Positions 35,783-43,678 of a stretch of 64,000 bases of DNA are shown here, in pieces. This DNA is from Roseobacter sp. GAI101 (GTDB lineage Bacteria; Pseudomonadota; Alphaproteobacteria; Rhodobacterales; Rhodobacteraceae): positions 2,778,929 to 2,842,928 of the forward strand of contig NZ_DS999213.1 in assembly GCF_000156335.1 (NCBI RefSeq), read 5' to 3'. Made by a program: the position numbers and the translations under genes. The first letter of the stretch is position 1. Each line of letters opens with the position of its first letter. The notes under the pieces are model-generated. The model saw only the letters and a program-made list of their open reading frames with translations. It did not search any database and was not told the origin of the DNA.

Positions 35783-36964
35783 ATGCCCGCAATTGATCTG
35801 CCATTTTCCCCTTTAGAATATGACCGTCGCCTGAAACTGGTGCGCGATGAGATGTCCAGACGCGGGCTTGATGCGCTTTTCGTGACCGATCCCAGCAACC
35901 AGGCGTGGCTGACCGGATACGACGGATGGTCATTTTATGTGCACCAGGGCGTAATTATCTTGCCTGATGCCGATCCGATCTGGTGGGGGCGCAATCAGGA
36001 CACCAATGGCGCGCTTAGAACGGTGTGGATGGGGGCCGATGCGGTGCGCGGGTATGCCGATGGCTTTGTCCAGTCGACAGAACGTCACCCGATGCAGGAC
36101 CTTGCCAAGCATCTTGCGGGCGCTGGTGTCGAGGCGGGGCGCATCGGTGTCGAAATGGACAACTACTATTATTCGGCCAAGGCGCATGCGTCGCTTTGCG
36201 AAAGCCTTCCCAAGGCGCAGGTGGTCGATGCCACGGCTTTGGTGAACTGGAAACGTACCGTCAAATCCGAACCTGAACTGGCCTTTATGCGCAAGGCGGC
36301 GCAGATTTCCGAAAAGATCGTTGATGGCTTGCTAGAGCGGGTTGAACCAGGCGTGCCCAAGAATGAGATCGTCGCCGAGATATACCGTGATGCGATCCGT
36401 GGCGTTGACGGCGCGTGGGGGGATTATCCTGCGATCGTGCCGCTGTTACCATCAGGATCAGACGCCGCCGCGCCGCATCTGACATGGGATGGCCGGCCCT
36501 TTGCAACCGGAGAGGCAACGTTTTTCGAGATTTCAGGCTGTTACCGACGCTATCACGCGCCGTTTTGCCGGACGCTGTTCCTTGGAACGCCGCCCGATTT
36601 CCTGAAACGGGCCGAGGCCGCGCTGGTCGAAGGGTTGGAGGCCGGTCTGGATAAGGCGCGTGCCGGGAACCGTGCTTGCGACGTGGCAAATGCGCTTGCC
36701 GCACCGCTGGAAAAGGCAGGGATCGAACGCGGAGCGCGCTGTGGTTACCCGATCGGGATCAGCTATCCTCCGGATTGGGGCGAACGCACGATATCGCTGC
36801 GGTCCGAGGACGAGACTGTGCTAGAGCCGAACATGACCTTCCATTTCATGCCCGGTCTCTGGATGAAGGATTGGGGGATCGAGATCACCGAAAGCATCCG
36901 CATCCGCGAAGATGGCGCGGCAGAAACCTTCTGCAATCGACCCCGGAAGATGTTCGTTAAATGA
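35783..36964 (+). CDS. M24-family hydrolase resembling ectoine hydrolase DoeA/EutD
   Basis: A 393-residue creatinase/aminopeptidase-P-fold protein. An N-terminal creatinase_N domain (about 15-150; AWLTGYDGWSFYVHQ) precedes the pita-bread domain. The metal aspartates of true aminopeptidases are missing: the usual D-x-G and S-D-x-T-R-T segments read FFEISGCYRRYHAPFCRT, as in creatinase and DoeA/EutD. Glu249 in that segment falls near the position of the active-site Glu that I recall for EutD. This fits opening of ectoine to N-acetyl-diaminobutyrate, but a generic M24 role is possible. Start chosen by a GGAAAGG site nine bases upstream. Coupled (ATGA) to the M20 gene. Confidence 0.78.
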   Translation: MPAIDLPFSPLEYDRRLKLVRDEMSRRGLDALFVTDPSNQAWLTGYDGWSFYVHQGVIILPDADPIWWGRNQDTNGALRTVWMGADAVRGYADGFVQSTERHPMQDLAKHLAGAGVEAGRIGVEMDNYYYSAKAHASLCESLPKAQVVDATALVNWKRTVKSEPELAFMRKAAQISEKIVDGLLERVEPGVPKNEIVAEIYRDAIRGVDGAWGDYPAIVPLLPSGSDAAAPHLTWDGRPFATGEATFFEISGCYRRYHAPFCRTLFLGTPPDFLKRAEAALVEGLEAGLDKARAGNRACDVANALAAPLEKAGIERGARCGYPIGISYPPDWGERTISLRSEDETVLEPNMTFHFMPGLWMKDWGIEITESIRIREDGAAETFCNRPRKMFVK

Positions 36965-38115
36965 CCCTGCAAGCGACCGTTGACCTGCTGGATCGGCTGA
37001 TTGCCTATCCGACCGTTTCGACCGACAGCAATCTCGAGATGATCATCGACCTGTCCGGCAGGTTGCAATCGCTTGGTGCGCGCACGCATATCTTTGGCGA
37101 TGAAACCGGCAGCAAGGCGACCTTGTTCGGCAGCCTTGGGCCGGACGTCCCGGGGGGGGTATTGCTGTCGGGTCATTCCGATGTTGTGCCTGTGACGGAT
37201 CAGGATTGGTCAAGCGATCCGTTCCAGATGCGACAGGCCGACGGTCTGCTTTACGGGCGCGGTACTTGCGACATGAAAGGGTTCATCGCGGCAAGTGTCG
37301 TGATGGCCGAACGTTATGCCGCGCTGCCATTGAAGCGCCCGGTGCATTTCGCCTTTACCTATGACGAAGAAACCGGATGTCTGGGCGCGCAGGCGCTGAT
37401 CCCGGAACTGACCCGCCTTGGCATCAAGCCCGACATCGCCATCATCGGAGAGCCGACAGAGATGCGCGTGATCGAGGGCCACAAGGGATGCTGCGAATAC
37501 ACCACGCGGTTCGAGGGGCTTGAGGGGCACGGGTCGTCGCCCGATCTGGGCGTGAACGCTGCCGAATACGCGGTGCGATATGTGGCCCGCCTGATGGCGC
37601 TGCGCGAAGATTTGCGGGCGCGGGTCCCGGCAGGCAGCCGGTTCGAGCCGCCCTATACCACGATCAACATTGGGCGGGTTCAGGGCGGTCATGCGCATAA
37701 CGTGATTGTCGGCAAGGCCGAGGTCGATTGGGAATTCCGCCCTGTGCAAACCAGTGATTTCCGCTTTGTCAAAGACACGATGGAGGCATTTATCGAACAG
37801 GATTTGCTGCCCCAAATGCGCGCTGTCTATCCGCAGGCCGATATCTCGACCGAGACGTTGGGCGAAGTCGTGGGCCTTGAACCCATGACCGAAAACGCCG
37901 CGCGCGATCTGATGGTGGGGTTGTTGGGGGCGAACAGCGCTGGCGTTGTCCCGTTCGGCACCGAGGCCGGTCTGTTTCAGCAGATGGGCATGGATGTCAT
38001 CGTGTGCGGGCCCGGGTCGATTGCGCAGGCGCACAAGCCCGATGAATTCGTCAGCCTCGACCAGCTTGATGCCTGCCTTGGCATGCTGGAACGCCTTGGG
38101 CAAAGGTTGGTGTAG
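36961..38115 (+). CDS. M20-family deacetylase, N-acetylornithine deacetylase (ArgE)-like
   Basis: A 384-residue zinc-dependent deacetylase. Metal-binding segments are LLSGHSDVVPV, YGRGTCDMKGFIAAS, FTYDEETGCLGAQAL and IIGEPTEMRVIEGHKG; the dimerisation domain is in the middle (about 175-290). The sequence is ArgE-like (N2-acetylornithine to ornithine). Its start overlaps the M24 stop, so the two act together. If the M24 enzyme makes N2-acetyl-2,4-diaminobutyrate, the M20 enzyme could deacetylate this one-carbon-shorter homologue of acetylornithine; that is inference. Known ectoine clusters use an AstE-type deacetylase (DoeB/EutE) instead. Confidence 0.85.
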   Translation: MTLQATVDLLDRLIAYPTVSTDSNLEMIIDLSGRLQSLGARTHIFGDETGSKATLFGSLGPDVPGGVLLSGHSDVVPVTDQDWSSDPFQMRQADGLLYGRGTCDMKGFIAASVVMAERYAALPLKRPVHFAFTYDEETGCLGAQALIPELTRLGIKPDIAIIGEPTEMRVIEGHKGCCEYTTRFEGLEGHGSSPDLGVNAAEYAVRYVARLMALREDLRARVPAGSRFEPPYTTINIGRVQGGHAHNVIVGKAEVDWEFRPVQTSDFRFVKDTMEAFIEQDLLPQMRAVYPQADISTETLGEVVGLEPMTENAARDLMVGLLGANSAGVVPFGTEAGLFQQMGMDVIVCGPGSIAQAHKPDEFVSLDQLDACLGMLERLGQRLV

Positions 38116-38139
38116 GGGCGCAAGTTACGCTCGCGCCCC
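38115..38139. terminator. Hairpin between convergent M20 and aminotransferase genes
   Basis: GGGGCGC (38115-38121) pairs with GCGCCCC (38133-38139) around an 11-nt loop. It lies exactly at the end of the M20 gene and nine bases before the aminotransferase stop. No U-run follows, so termination strength is uncertain. Confidence 0.5.
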
Positions 38140-38148
38140 GAAACCGGT

Positions 38149-39579
38149 TCAGCCCAAAGGCGAGTCGGCATCGTGGATGTGATCCTCGGCAGCTTTCAGC
38201 AGATCGCCGTCCTTTAGCGCGGTATAGGTTTCATCCAACGCTTTCTTGGCGCGGGTCATGAAGGTGTTGATTTCTTCGGGCGTGATGACCAGCGGCGGGG
38301 AAATGATCATGCGGTCGCCGACATGGCGCATCACCAGATTGTTGGCAAAGCACCGTTCGCGGCACATGTAGCCGACGGTGCCCGCGTCGCTGGCAAATTT
38401 CGACCGTGTTTCCTTGCGCGGGGACAGTGGCAAGGACGCCATCATGCCCGAGATGTTGACGCCGCCCACAAGCGGATGTTCGGACAGCTTATCCAGCCCT
38501 TCCTTGAGGGCGGGACCGGCGACAGTGTTCACGTGATCAAGGATGTTTTCGTCTTGAAGGATACGCAGGTTTTCCAGCGCGACGGCAGAGCAGACCGGGT
38601 GACCGGAATAGGTGTACCCGTGATTGAATTCGCCTGAATTGATGACTTCGGCAATTTCGTCGCAGACGATCGACCCACCGATGGGCTGATAGCCCGAGCT
38701 GAGCCCCTTGGCGATTGTCATGATGTGCGGCTTGATCCCCATGGTCTGCGAGCCGAACCAGTTGCCGGTACGACCGAACCCGCAGATCACTTCGTCAGCG
38801 ATGATCAGGACATTGTATTTGTCGCAAATGCGCTGGATTTCGGGCCAGTAGGTGCTGGGCGGAACGATAACGCCGCCAGCCCCTTGGACCGGCTCACCGA
38901 TAAAGGCCGCGACGTTGTCCGCACCAAGCTCAAGGATTTTCGCCTCAAGTTCTTGCGCACGGGCAAGGCCAAAGGCTTCGGGCGTATGATCGCCACCCTC
39001 GGCCCACCAATCGGGTTGGTTGATGTGGTGGATGCCGGGGATCGGCATGCCGCCCTGTTCGTGCATGTAGCTCATTCCGCCCAGCGATCCGGACCCCATG
39101 GAGGACCCGTGATAGGCGTTCTTGCGGCTGATGATGTGGGATTTCTCGGGCTTGCCCTTCATCGCCCAATAGGTGCGGACCATGCGGATGTTGGTGTCAT
39201 TCGCCTCGGACCCCGAGCCGGCAAAGAAAACATGGTTCAGGTCGCCGGGGGCGAGGCTTGCGATTTCCTTGGCCAGTGCGATGGCAGGCACATGCGATGT
39301 CATGAAGAAGGTGTTGTAATAGTTCAGTTCCAGCATCTGGCGCGCCGCGACATCCGCCATTTCCTGACGGCCGTAGCCGATGTTGACGCACCACAGGCCT
39401 GCCATGGCGTCCAAGATCTTGTTGCCTTCGCTGTCGGTCAGGTAAACGCCCTTGGCGCTGGTGATGATGCGCGCGCCCTTTGCGGCAAGTTCATCATTGG
39501 TTGTGAACGGGTGCATGTGATGCGCGGCATCCAGAGCCTGGAGTTCAGCGGTGGGCATGTGGTTGGTGATATGGGACAT
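38149..39579 (-). CDS. spuC: Class III aminotransferase, SpuC-like (polyamine/putrescine-pyruvate transaminase)
   Basis: A 476-residue PLP-dependent omega-transaminase. The sequence follows Pseudomonas SpuC closely as I recall it: GARIITSAKGVYLTDSEGNK, ILDAMAGLWCVNIGYGRQEM, FFAGSGSEANDTNIRMVRTY, IADEVICGFGRTGNWFGSQ, and the PLP lysine in TIAKGLSSGYQPIGG. It would move the amino group of putrescine (or a related diamine such as diaminobutyrate or cadaverine) to pyruvate. It is on the minus strand behind a TGATCA dyad at 39619-39632 and next to a GntR gene, with polyamine-type transporters on both sides. Confidence 0.9.
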   Translation of the reverse strand: MSHITNHMPTAELQALDAAHHMHPFTTNDELAAKGARIITSAKGVYLTDSEGNKILDAMAGLWCVNIGYGRQEMADVAARQMLELNYYNTFFMTSHVPAIALAKEIASLAPGDLNHVFFAGSGSEANDTNIRMVRTYWAMKGKPEKSHIISRKNAYHGSSMGSGSLGGMSYMHEQGGMPIPGIHHINQPDWWAEGGDHTPEAFGLARAQELEAKILELGADNVAAFIGEPVQGAGGVIVPPSTYWPEIQRICDKYNVLIIADEVICGFGRTGNWFGSQTMGIKPHIMTIAKGLSSGYQPIGGSIVCDEIAEVINSGEFNHGYTYSGHPVCSAVALENLRILQDENILDHVNTVAGPALKEGLDKLSEHPLVGGVNISGMMASLPLSPRKETRSKFASDAGTVGYMCRERCFANNLVMRHVGDRMIISPPLVITPEEINTFMTRAKKALDETYTALKDGDLLKAAEDHIHDADSPLG

Positions 39580-39618
39580 TTGTGCACCTCAGGGCATGAG
39601 AAAAAGCTTTGGCCAAAC

Positions 39619-39632
39619 AATATGATCAAATT
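39619..39632. promoter_or_regulatory. Candidate GntR operator upstream of spuC
   Basis: AATATGATCAAATT is a 14-bp dyad with six of seven pairs matching. It lies 40 bases before the spuC start and shares ATCAAATT plus the TGATCA core with 40438-40451. Confidence 0.5.
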
Positions 39633-39670
39633 ATGCCGAGTCAATCGAATCGCTGCAGATGTGTCGGAAA

Positions 39671-40351
39671 TTAAAGCGAAGCCTGAATTTGCCGCATGCC
39701 TTGGGCGACGTCTTCGGCCATGGCATGGGCTGCGGCAGCCGCGTCGCGGTTCTGGAAAGCGGCGAGAAGATCGGCGTGTTTGTCGGGCAGGTTCAAGGTG
39801 CCGAAACGTCCGCACACAACCCGCAGCGATGGCCCGAAACGCAGCCAAAGCCGGTCCACGGTTTCGCTGGTGATCGGAGCATCGGCGCAGCTGTAAATCT
39901 GGGCATGAAACTGGTAGTTCCGGGTCAGGTATTCGCCGATATCACCGCGCGCAATGGCCGAGTTGAGCAGGACATCGGTCTGCGTCAAGCGGTCCAGTCC
40001 TTCGGGTGTCATCCGTGTTGTGGCGCGGCGGGCCAGCTCTGGTTCCAGTGTTTTACGGATAAAACCCAGTTCTTCCGTGTCAGCAGCGGTCAGGCTGGGA
40101 ACAACGACGCGGCGATTGCCCTGATGGATCAGGGCACCTTCGGCGATCAGGCGGCGCAAGGCTTCGCGCACGGGCGTCATCCCGGCATTCAGAAGGCTGG
40201 TCAGCCCTTGGATGGTGACGGCTTGTCCCGGTGCCAGATCGCCGAAAAGGATCAAGGTGCGCAGATGTGCATAGACATGTTGATGCGCCGGAATTTTCGA
40301 CGCAATGTCCGGTGTCAGATCGGGTGAAATCGTGACGTCAGTTAATGTCAT
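39671..40351 (-). CDS. GntR family transcriptional regulator, FCD (FadR) subfamily
   Basis: A 226-residue regulator with an N-terminal winged helix (about 20-85; VYAHLRTLILFGDLAPGQAV, GMTPVREALRRLIAEGALIH) and a helical C-terminal FCD ligand domain (about 95-220; KTLEPELARRATTRMTP, RNYQFHAQIYSCADAP). I take ATG at 40351 (MTLTDVTISPDLTPD) after a GAGCAGG stretch; starts at 40405 and 40420 are possible. It is divergent from the potF-like operon and downstream of spuC's promoter region, which suggests it controls both, with a polyamine or its breakdown product as ligand. Confidence 0.9.
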   Translation of the reverse strand: MTLTDVTISPDLTPDIASKIPAHQHVYAHLRTLILFGDLAPGQAVTIQGLTSLLNAGMTPVREALRRLIAEGALIHQGNRRVVVPSLTAADTEELGFIRKTLEPELARRATTRMTPEGLDRLTQTDVLLNSAIARGDIGEYLTRNYQFHAQIYSCADAPITSETVDRLWLRFGPSLRVVCGRFGTLNLPDKHADLLAAFQNRDAAAAAHAMAEDVAQGMRQIQASL

Positions 40352-40437
40352 GTGCCTGCTCAAAATATGGTCAACGGGTGAAGCTTGCGAAGGGTACGCT
40401 TGCATGAAACGATAAATCAACTTGTCGCAAGACGCAA

Positions 40438-40451
40438 AACTTGATCAAATT
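40438..40451. promoter_or_regulatory. Candidate GntR operator between gntR and the potF-like gene
   Basis: AACTTGATCAAATT is a 14-bp dyad with six of seven pairs matching, 47 bases before the potF-like start and 87 bases from the gntR start. A match to the site at 39619 supports a shared regulator. Confidence 0.5.
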
Positions 40452-40497
40452 GATGAAAGGCCGGGATCAACCGGGTCTAACCAACGGGAGCAATCGA

Positions 40498-41583
40498 ATG
40501 AAATACGGCATATTAAGCGGCGTGGCCGCAACTGCCCTGATCGCAACCTCTGCCTTTGGCGAAGAGGTGCGTGTTTACAACTGGTCCGATTATATCGACG
40601 AATCCTTGCTGCAAAAGTTTGAGGACGAAACCGGGATCGACCTGATCTACGACGTGTTCGACAGCAACGAAGTGCTTGAAACCAAGATGCTTGCGGGCGG
40701 GTCCGGCTATGACGTCGTCGTGCCGTCGGGCACCTTCCTGCAGCGCCAGATTTCGGCGGGCGCGTTTCAGAAGCTGGACAAATCCAAGCTGCCCAACCTC
40801 GCGAACATGTGGGATGTGATCGATACGCGGGTGGCGAAATATGACCCCGGTAATGAATACGCGATCAACTACATGTGGGGAACCACCGGCCTTGGCGTGA
40901 ACATCAACAAGGTCAAGGAAGTGCTGGGCGAAGATGCGCCGGTTGATTCGCTTGCATTGGTCATGGACCCCGCGAACATGGAAAAGCTGGCGTCCTGCGG
41001 CGTTCAGTTTCTGGATGCACCGGTCGAAATGATCCCGGCGGCGTTGAAGTACATCGGTGAAAACCCTGACGCGCAAGACGTCGAGACCATCGAGAAGGCA
41101 GAACCCGTTCTGACCGCCATCGCGCCTTACGTTCAGAAATATCACAGTTCCGAATACATCAACGCATTGGCCAACGGCGAAATCTGCGTGGCCTTCGGAT
41201 GGTCTGGCGATATCCTGCAGGCGCGCGACCGCGCGGCAGAGGCCGACAATGGTGTGGAAATCGAATATTACGCCCCGAAAGAAGGTGCGTTGATGTGGTT
41301 TGACAACATGGCGATCCCGGTCGATGCGCCGAACCCCGATGGCGCGCATAAGTTCCTGAACTTCATCATGGATGCGCAGAACATGGCGGCGGCGTCCAAC
41401 TACGTCTATTATGCCAACGGCAACAAGGCGAGCCAGGAGTTCCTGGTCGAAGACGTGATTGGCGATTCCGCGATCTATCCTGACGAGGCAACGCTCGAGA
41501 ACCTCTATACCACGTCGCCTTATTCACCCAAAGTGCAGCGTGTCGTCACGCGCCTGTGGACAAAGGTCAAATCCGGTACCTAA
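40498..41583 (+). CDS. potF: Polyamine ABC transporter substrate-binding protein, PotF/SpuD-like
   Basis: Periplasmic putrescine-type binding protein of 361 residues. A signal peptide (MKYGILSGVAATALIATSAFG) is followed by EEVRVYNWSDYIDESLLQKF; the NWSDYI segment carries ligand contacts in E. coli PotF and Pseudomonas SpuD. Further blocks are DVVVPSGTFLQRQI, YAINYMWGTTGLGVNINKV and CVAFGWSGDILQARDRA. I chose ATG at 40498 after a GGGAG site. A strong terminator lies between it and potG, which should make this protein more abundant than the rest of the transporter. Confidence 0.94.
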   Translation: MKYGILSGVAATALIATSAFGEEVRVYNWSDYIDESLLQKFEDETGIDLIYDVFDSNEVLETKMLAGGSGYDVVVPSGTFLQRQISAGAFQKLDKSKLPNLANMWDVIDTRVAKYDPGNEYAINYMWGTTGLGVNINKVKEVLGEDAPVDSLALVMDPANMEKLASCGVQFLDAPVEMIPAALKYIGENPDAQDVETIEKAEPVLTAIAPYVQKYHSSEYINALANGEICVAFGWSGDILQARDRAAEADNGVEIEYYAPKEGALMWFDNMAIPVDAPNPDGAHKFLNFIMDAQNMAAASNYVYYANGNKASQEFLVEDVIGDSAIYPDEATLENLYTTSPYSPKVQRVVTRLWTKVKSGT

Positions 41584-41597
41584 TCTGATTTGATCAG

Positions 41598-41628
41598 GGG
41601 CAGGGCGTTTTGGTCCTGCCCTTTTTTT
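41598..41628 (+). terminator. Intrinsic terminator/attenuator between potF-like and potG-like genes
   Basis: GGGCAGG (41598-41604) pairs with CCTGCCC (41615-41621), then T7 (41622-41628). It lies 15 bases after the potF stop and 44 bases before the potG start, so read-through must supply the downstream genes unless a second promoter exists. Confidence 0.82.
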
Positions 41629-41672
41629 CTGCCCCCCGTCCGTTTCCGGTCTGTGCAAAGGAATGCCCCAAA

Positions 41673-42800
41673 GTGAGCCAGAAAATATTTGCCCCTTGGG
41701 ATGACCCGGATCAAAAGCCGCTGATCCGGTTCGAGAATGTCACTAAGAAATTCGGTGACTTTACGGCGATCGATGATCTGACGCTGAATATATACGAAAA
41801 GGAATTTTTCGCGCTGCTTGGCCCATCCGGCTGCGGCAAGACGACGATGATGCGGATGCTTGCAGGGTTTGAAAACCCGACCTCGGGCAAGATGGAGCTT
41901 TCTGGCAAGAATATTGCGGGCATCCCGCCGAACAAGCGCGCGGTGAACATGATGTTCCAGTCCTACGCGCTGTTCCCGCACCTGAGCGTCTGGGAAAATA
42001 TTGCCTTCGGTCTGAAGCGTGGCGACATGGCCAAGGATGCGATTGCGGCACGGGTTGATGAGATGCTCAAGCTGACCCGGTTGACGAAATTCGCGCGGCG
42101 CAAACCGCATCAGATTTCCGGTGGCCAACGGCAGCGCGTGGCGCTGGCACGGTCCCTGGCGAAGGCACCGAAGCTGTTGCTGCTGGATGAACCGCTCGGC
42201 GCGCTGGACAAGAAGTTGCGCCAGGATACGCAGTTCGAATTGATGGACATTCAAGAGAGTACCGGCACCACCTTTGTGATCGTGACCCACGACCAGGAAG
42301 AAGCGATGACCGTTGCCAGCCGTGTGGCTGTCATGGACGAAGGCCGCGTCATTCAGGTCGCCACGCCGGACGGCATTTATGAGGCCCCGAATTCAGTCTA
42401 TGTTGCTGATTTCATTGGGGATGTTAATATCATCGAAGGCAAGGTCAAAGCCGCAGGTGACGGGATGTACCACCTTGACTGGGCCGCCAACGAAGCGCCA
42501 TTGCTCGCGACGTCGGAAGTGCCGTTTAGTGACGGGCAAACTGCGCATCTCGCGATCCGCCCCGAAAAGATCGCGATCACGACGGAAAAACCGGACGAGG
42601 CGAAGAACGCCGTGCAGGGCAGCGTGCTGGACATCGCCTATCTGGGCAACCTCAGCACCTACTATGTTCAACTGGCGGGGGGGATGATCATCAAGGCGCA
42701 GACCGCCAACACCCGCCGTTTGTCCCGCCGCAGTATCACTTGGGAAGACAAGGTCTGGGTGTCGTGGAACGGCACCGCTGGCGTGTTGCTGGAGCGATGA
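41673..42800 (+). CDS. potG: Polyamine ABC transporter ATP-binding protein, PotG-like
   Basis: ATPase of the second transporter. Walker A is LGPSGCGKTTMMRML, signature HQISGGQRQRVALARSL, Walker B LLLLDEPLGALD, and switch His in IVTHDQEEAMT; a TOBE domain occupies the last 90 residues. I take a GTG start at 41673 (reads as MSQKIFAPWDDPDQKPLI), nine bases after AAAGGA, giving 375 residues; no in-frame ATG fits. The next gene overlaps by four bases (ATGA), so potG-potH-potI are translationally coupled. Confidence 0.93.
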   Translation: MSQKIFAPWDDPDQKPLIRFENVTKKFGDFTAIDDLTLNIYEKEFFALLGPSGCGKTTMMRMLAGFENPTSGKMELSGKNIAGIPPNKRAVNMMFQSYALFPHLSVWENIAFGLKRGDMAKDAIAARVDEMLKLTRLTKFARRKPHQISGGQRQRVALARSLAKAPKLLLLDEPLGALDKKLRQDTQFELMDIQESTGTTFVIVTHDQEEAMTVASRVAVMDEGRVIQVATPDGIYEAPNSVYVADFIGDVNIIEGKVKAAGDGMYHLDWAANEAPLLATSEVPFSDGQTAHLAIRPEKIAITTEKPDEAKNAVQGSVLDIAYLGNLSTYYVQLAGGMIIKAQTANTRRLSRRSITWEDKVWVSWNGTAGVLLER

Positions 42801-43678
42801 ACATGCGTCGGTTCTTTCTGATCGCGATACCCTATGCGTGGCTATTGGCGCTGTTCCTGATCCCCTTCGTGATCGTGTTCAAGATTTCGCTTTCCGATCT
42901 TGCGCTGTCGATCCCGCCTTATGCGCCAACGATGAAAGACGGTTTTGCGCAGATGTTCGCAGATTTCGATCTGGAAAACTTTGTGTTTCTGACGACCGAC
43001 GATCTGTATTGGAAGGCCTATCTGAGCAGCTTGAAGATCGCCCTGTTTTCAACGGCATTGGCGTTGATGGTTGGCTATCCGATGGCCTACGGGATGGCGC
43101 GTGCGCCGGAAGAATGGCGGCCAACACTGATGATGCTGGTAATCTTGCCGTTCTGGACCAGCTTTCTGATCCGGGTCTATGCGTGGGTGGGCATTCTAAG
43201 CAATGAGGGGCTGTTGAACCAGTTCCTGCTTTGGACGGGCATCATCGGTGAACCGCTGACCATTCTGAATACGACGACAGCGGTCTATATCGGGATCGTC
43301 TACACTTACTTGCCGTTCATGATCCTGCCGATTTACGCCGCACTTGACCGACTGGACGAATCCCTGATCGAAGCCGCCGAGGATTTGGGCTGTTCGCGCA
43401 GCAAGGCGTTTTGGCTGGTGACGGTGCCGCTGTCGCGCAACGGGATCATCGCTGGCTGCTTTCTAGTGTTCATCCCTGCGCTAGGCGAATTCGTTATTCC
43501 GTCGCTTCTGGGTGGGTCCGGCACGCTGATGATCGGCAAAGTCCTGTTCGAAGAATTCTTCAACAACCGGGATTGGCCCGTCGCAAGTGCGGTGGCAGTG
43601 ATCTTGCTGCTGATCCTGATCGTCCCGATCATCCTGTTCCAGCGCAACCAGCAGCGCCAAGCGGAGGCTGAAACGTGA
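42797..43678 (+). CDS. potH: Polyamine ABC transporter permease, PotH-like
   Basis: A 293-residue inner-membrane permease with about six hydrophobic segments, beginning MNMRRFFLIAIPYAWLLALF. The EAA loop is in EAAEDLGCSRSKAFWLVTVP, followed by LGEFVIPSLLGGSGTLMIG, typical of PotH. Length is normal, in contrast to the enlarged PotB-like protein of the other transporter. Start overlaps potG and its end overlaps potI. Confidence 0.93.
   Translation: MNMRRFFLIAIPYAWLLALFLIPFVIVFKISLSDLALSIPPYAPTMKDGFAQMFADFDLENFVFLTTDDLYWKAYLSSLKIALFSTALALMVGYPMAYGMARAPEEWRPTLMMLVILPFWTSFLIRVYAWVGILSNEGLLNQFLLWTGIIGEPLTILNTTTAVYIGIVYTYLPFMILPIYAALDRLDESLIEAAEDLGCSRSKAFWLVTVPLSRNGIIAGCFLVFIPALGEFVIPSLLGGSGTLMIGKVLFEEFFNNRDWPVASAVAVILLLILIVPIILFQRNQQRQAEAET

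Noticed and set aside
35783-36964. Plain Xaa-Pro aminopeptidase
   Set aside because: The M24 metal aspartate positions are replaced, which argues against a metallopeptidase, though not against every M24 role.
38725-39873. 382-codon open frame antisense to spuC
   Set aside because: spuC motifs are clear on minus; the antisense frame lacks any.
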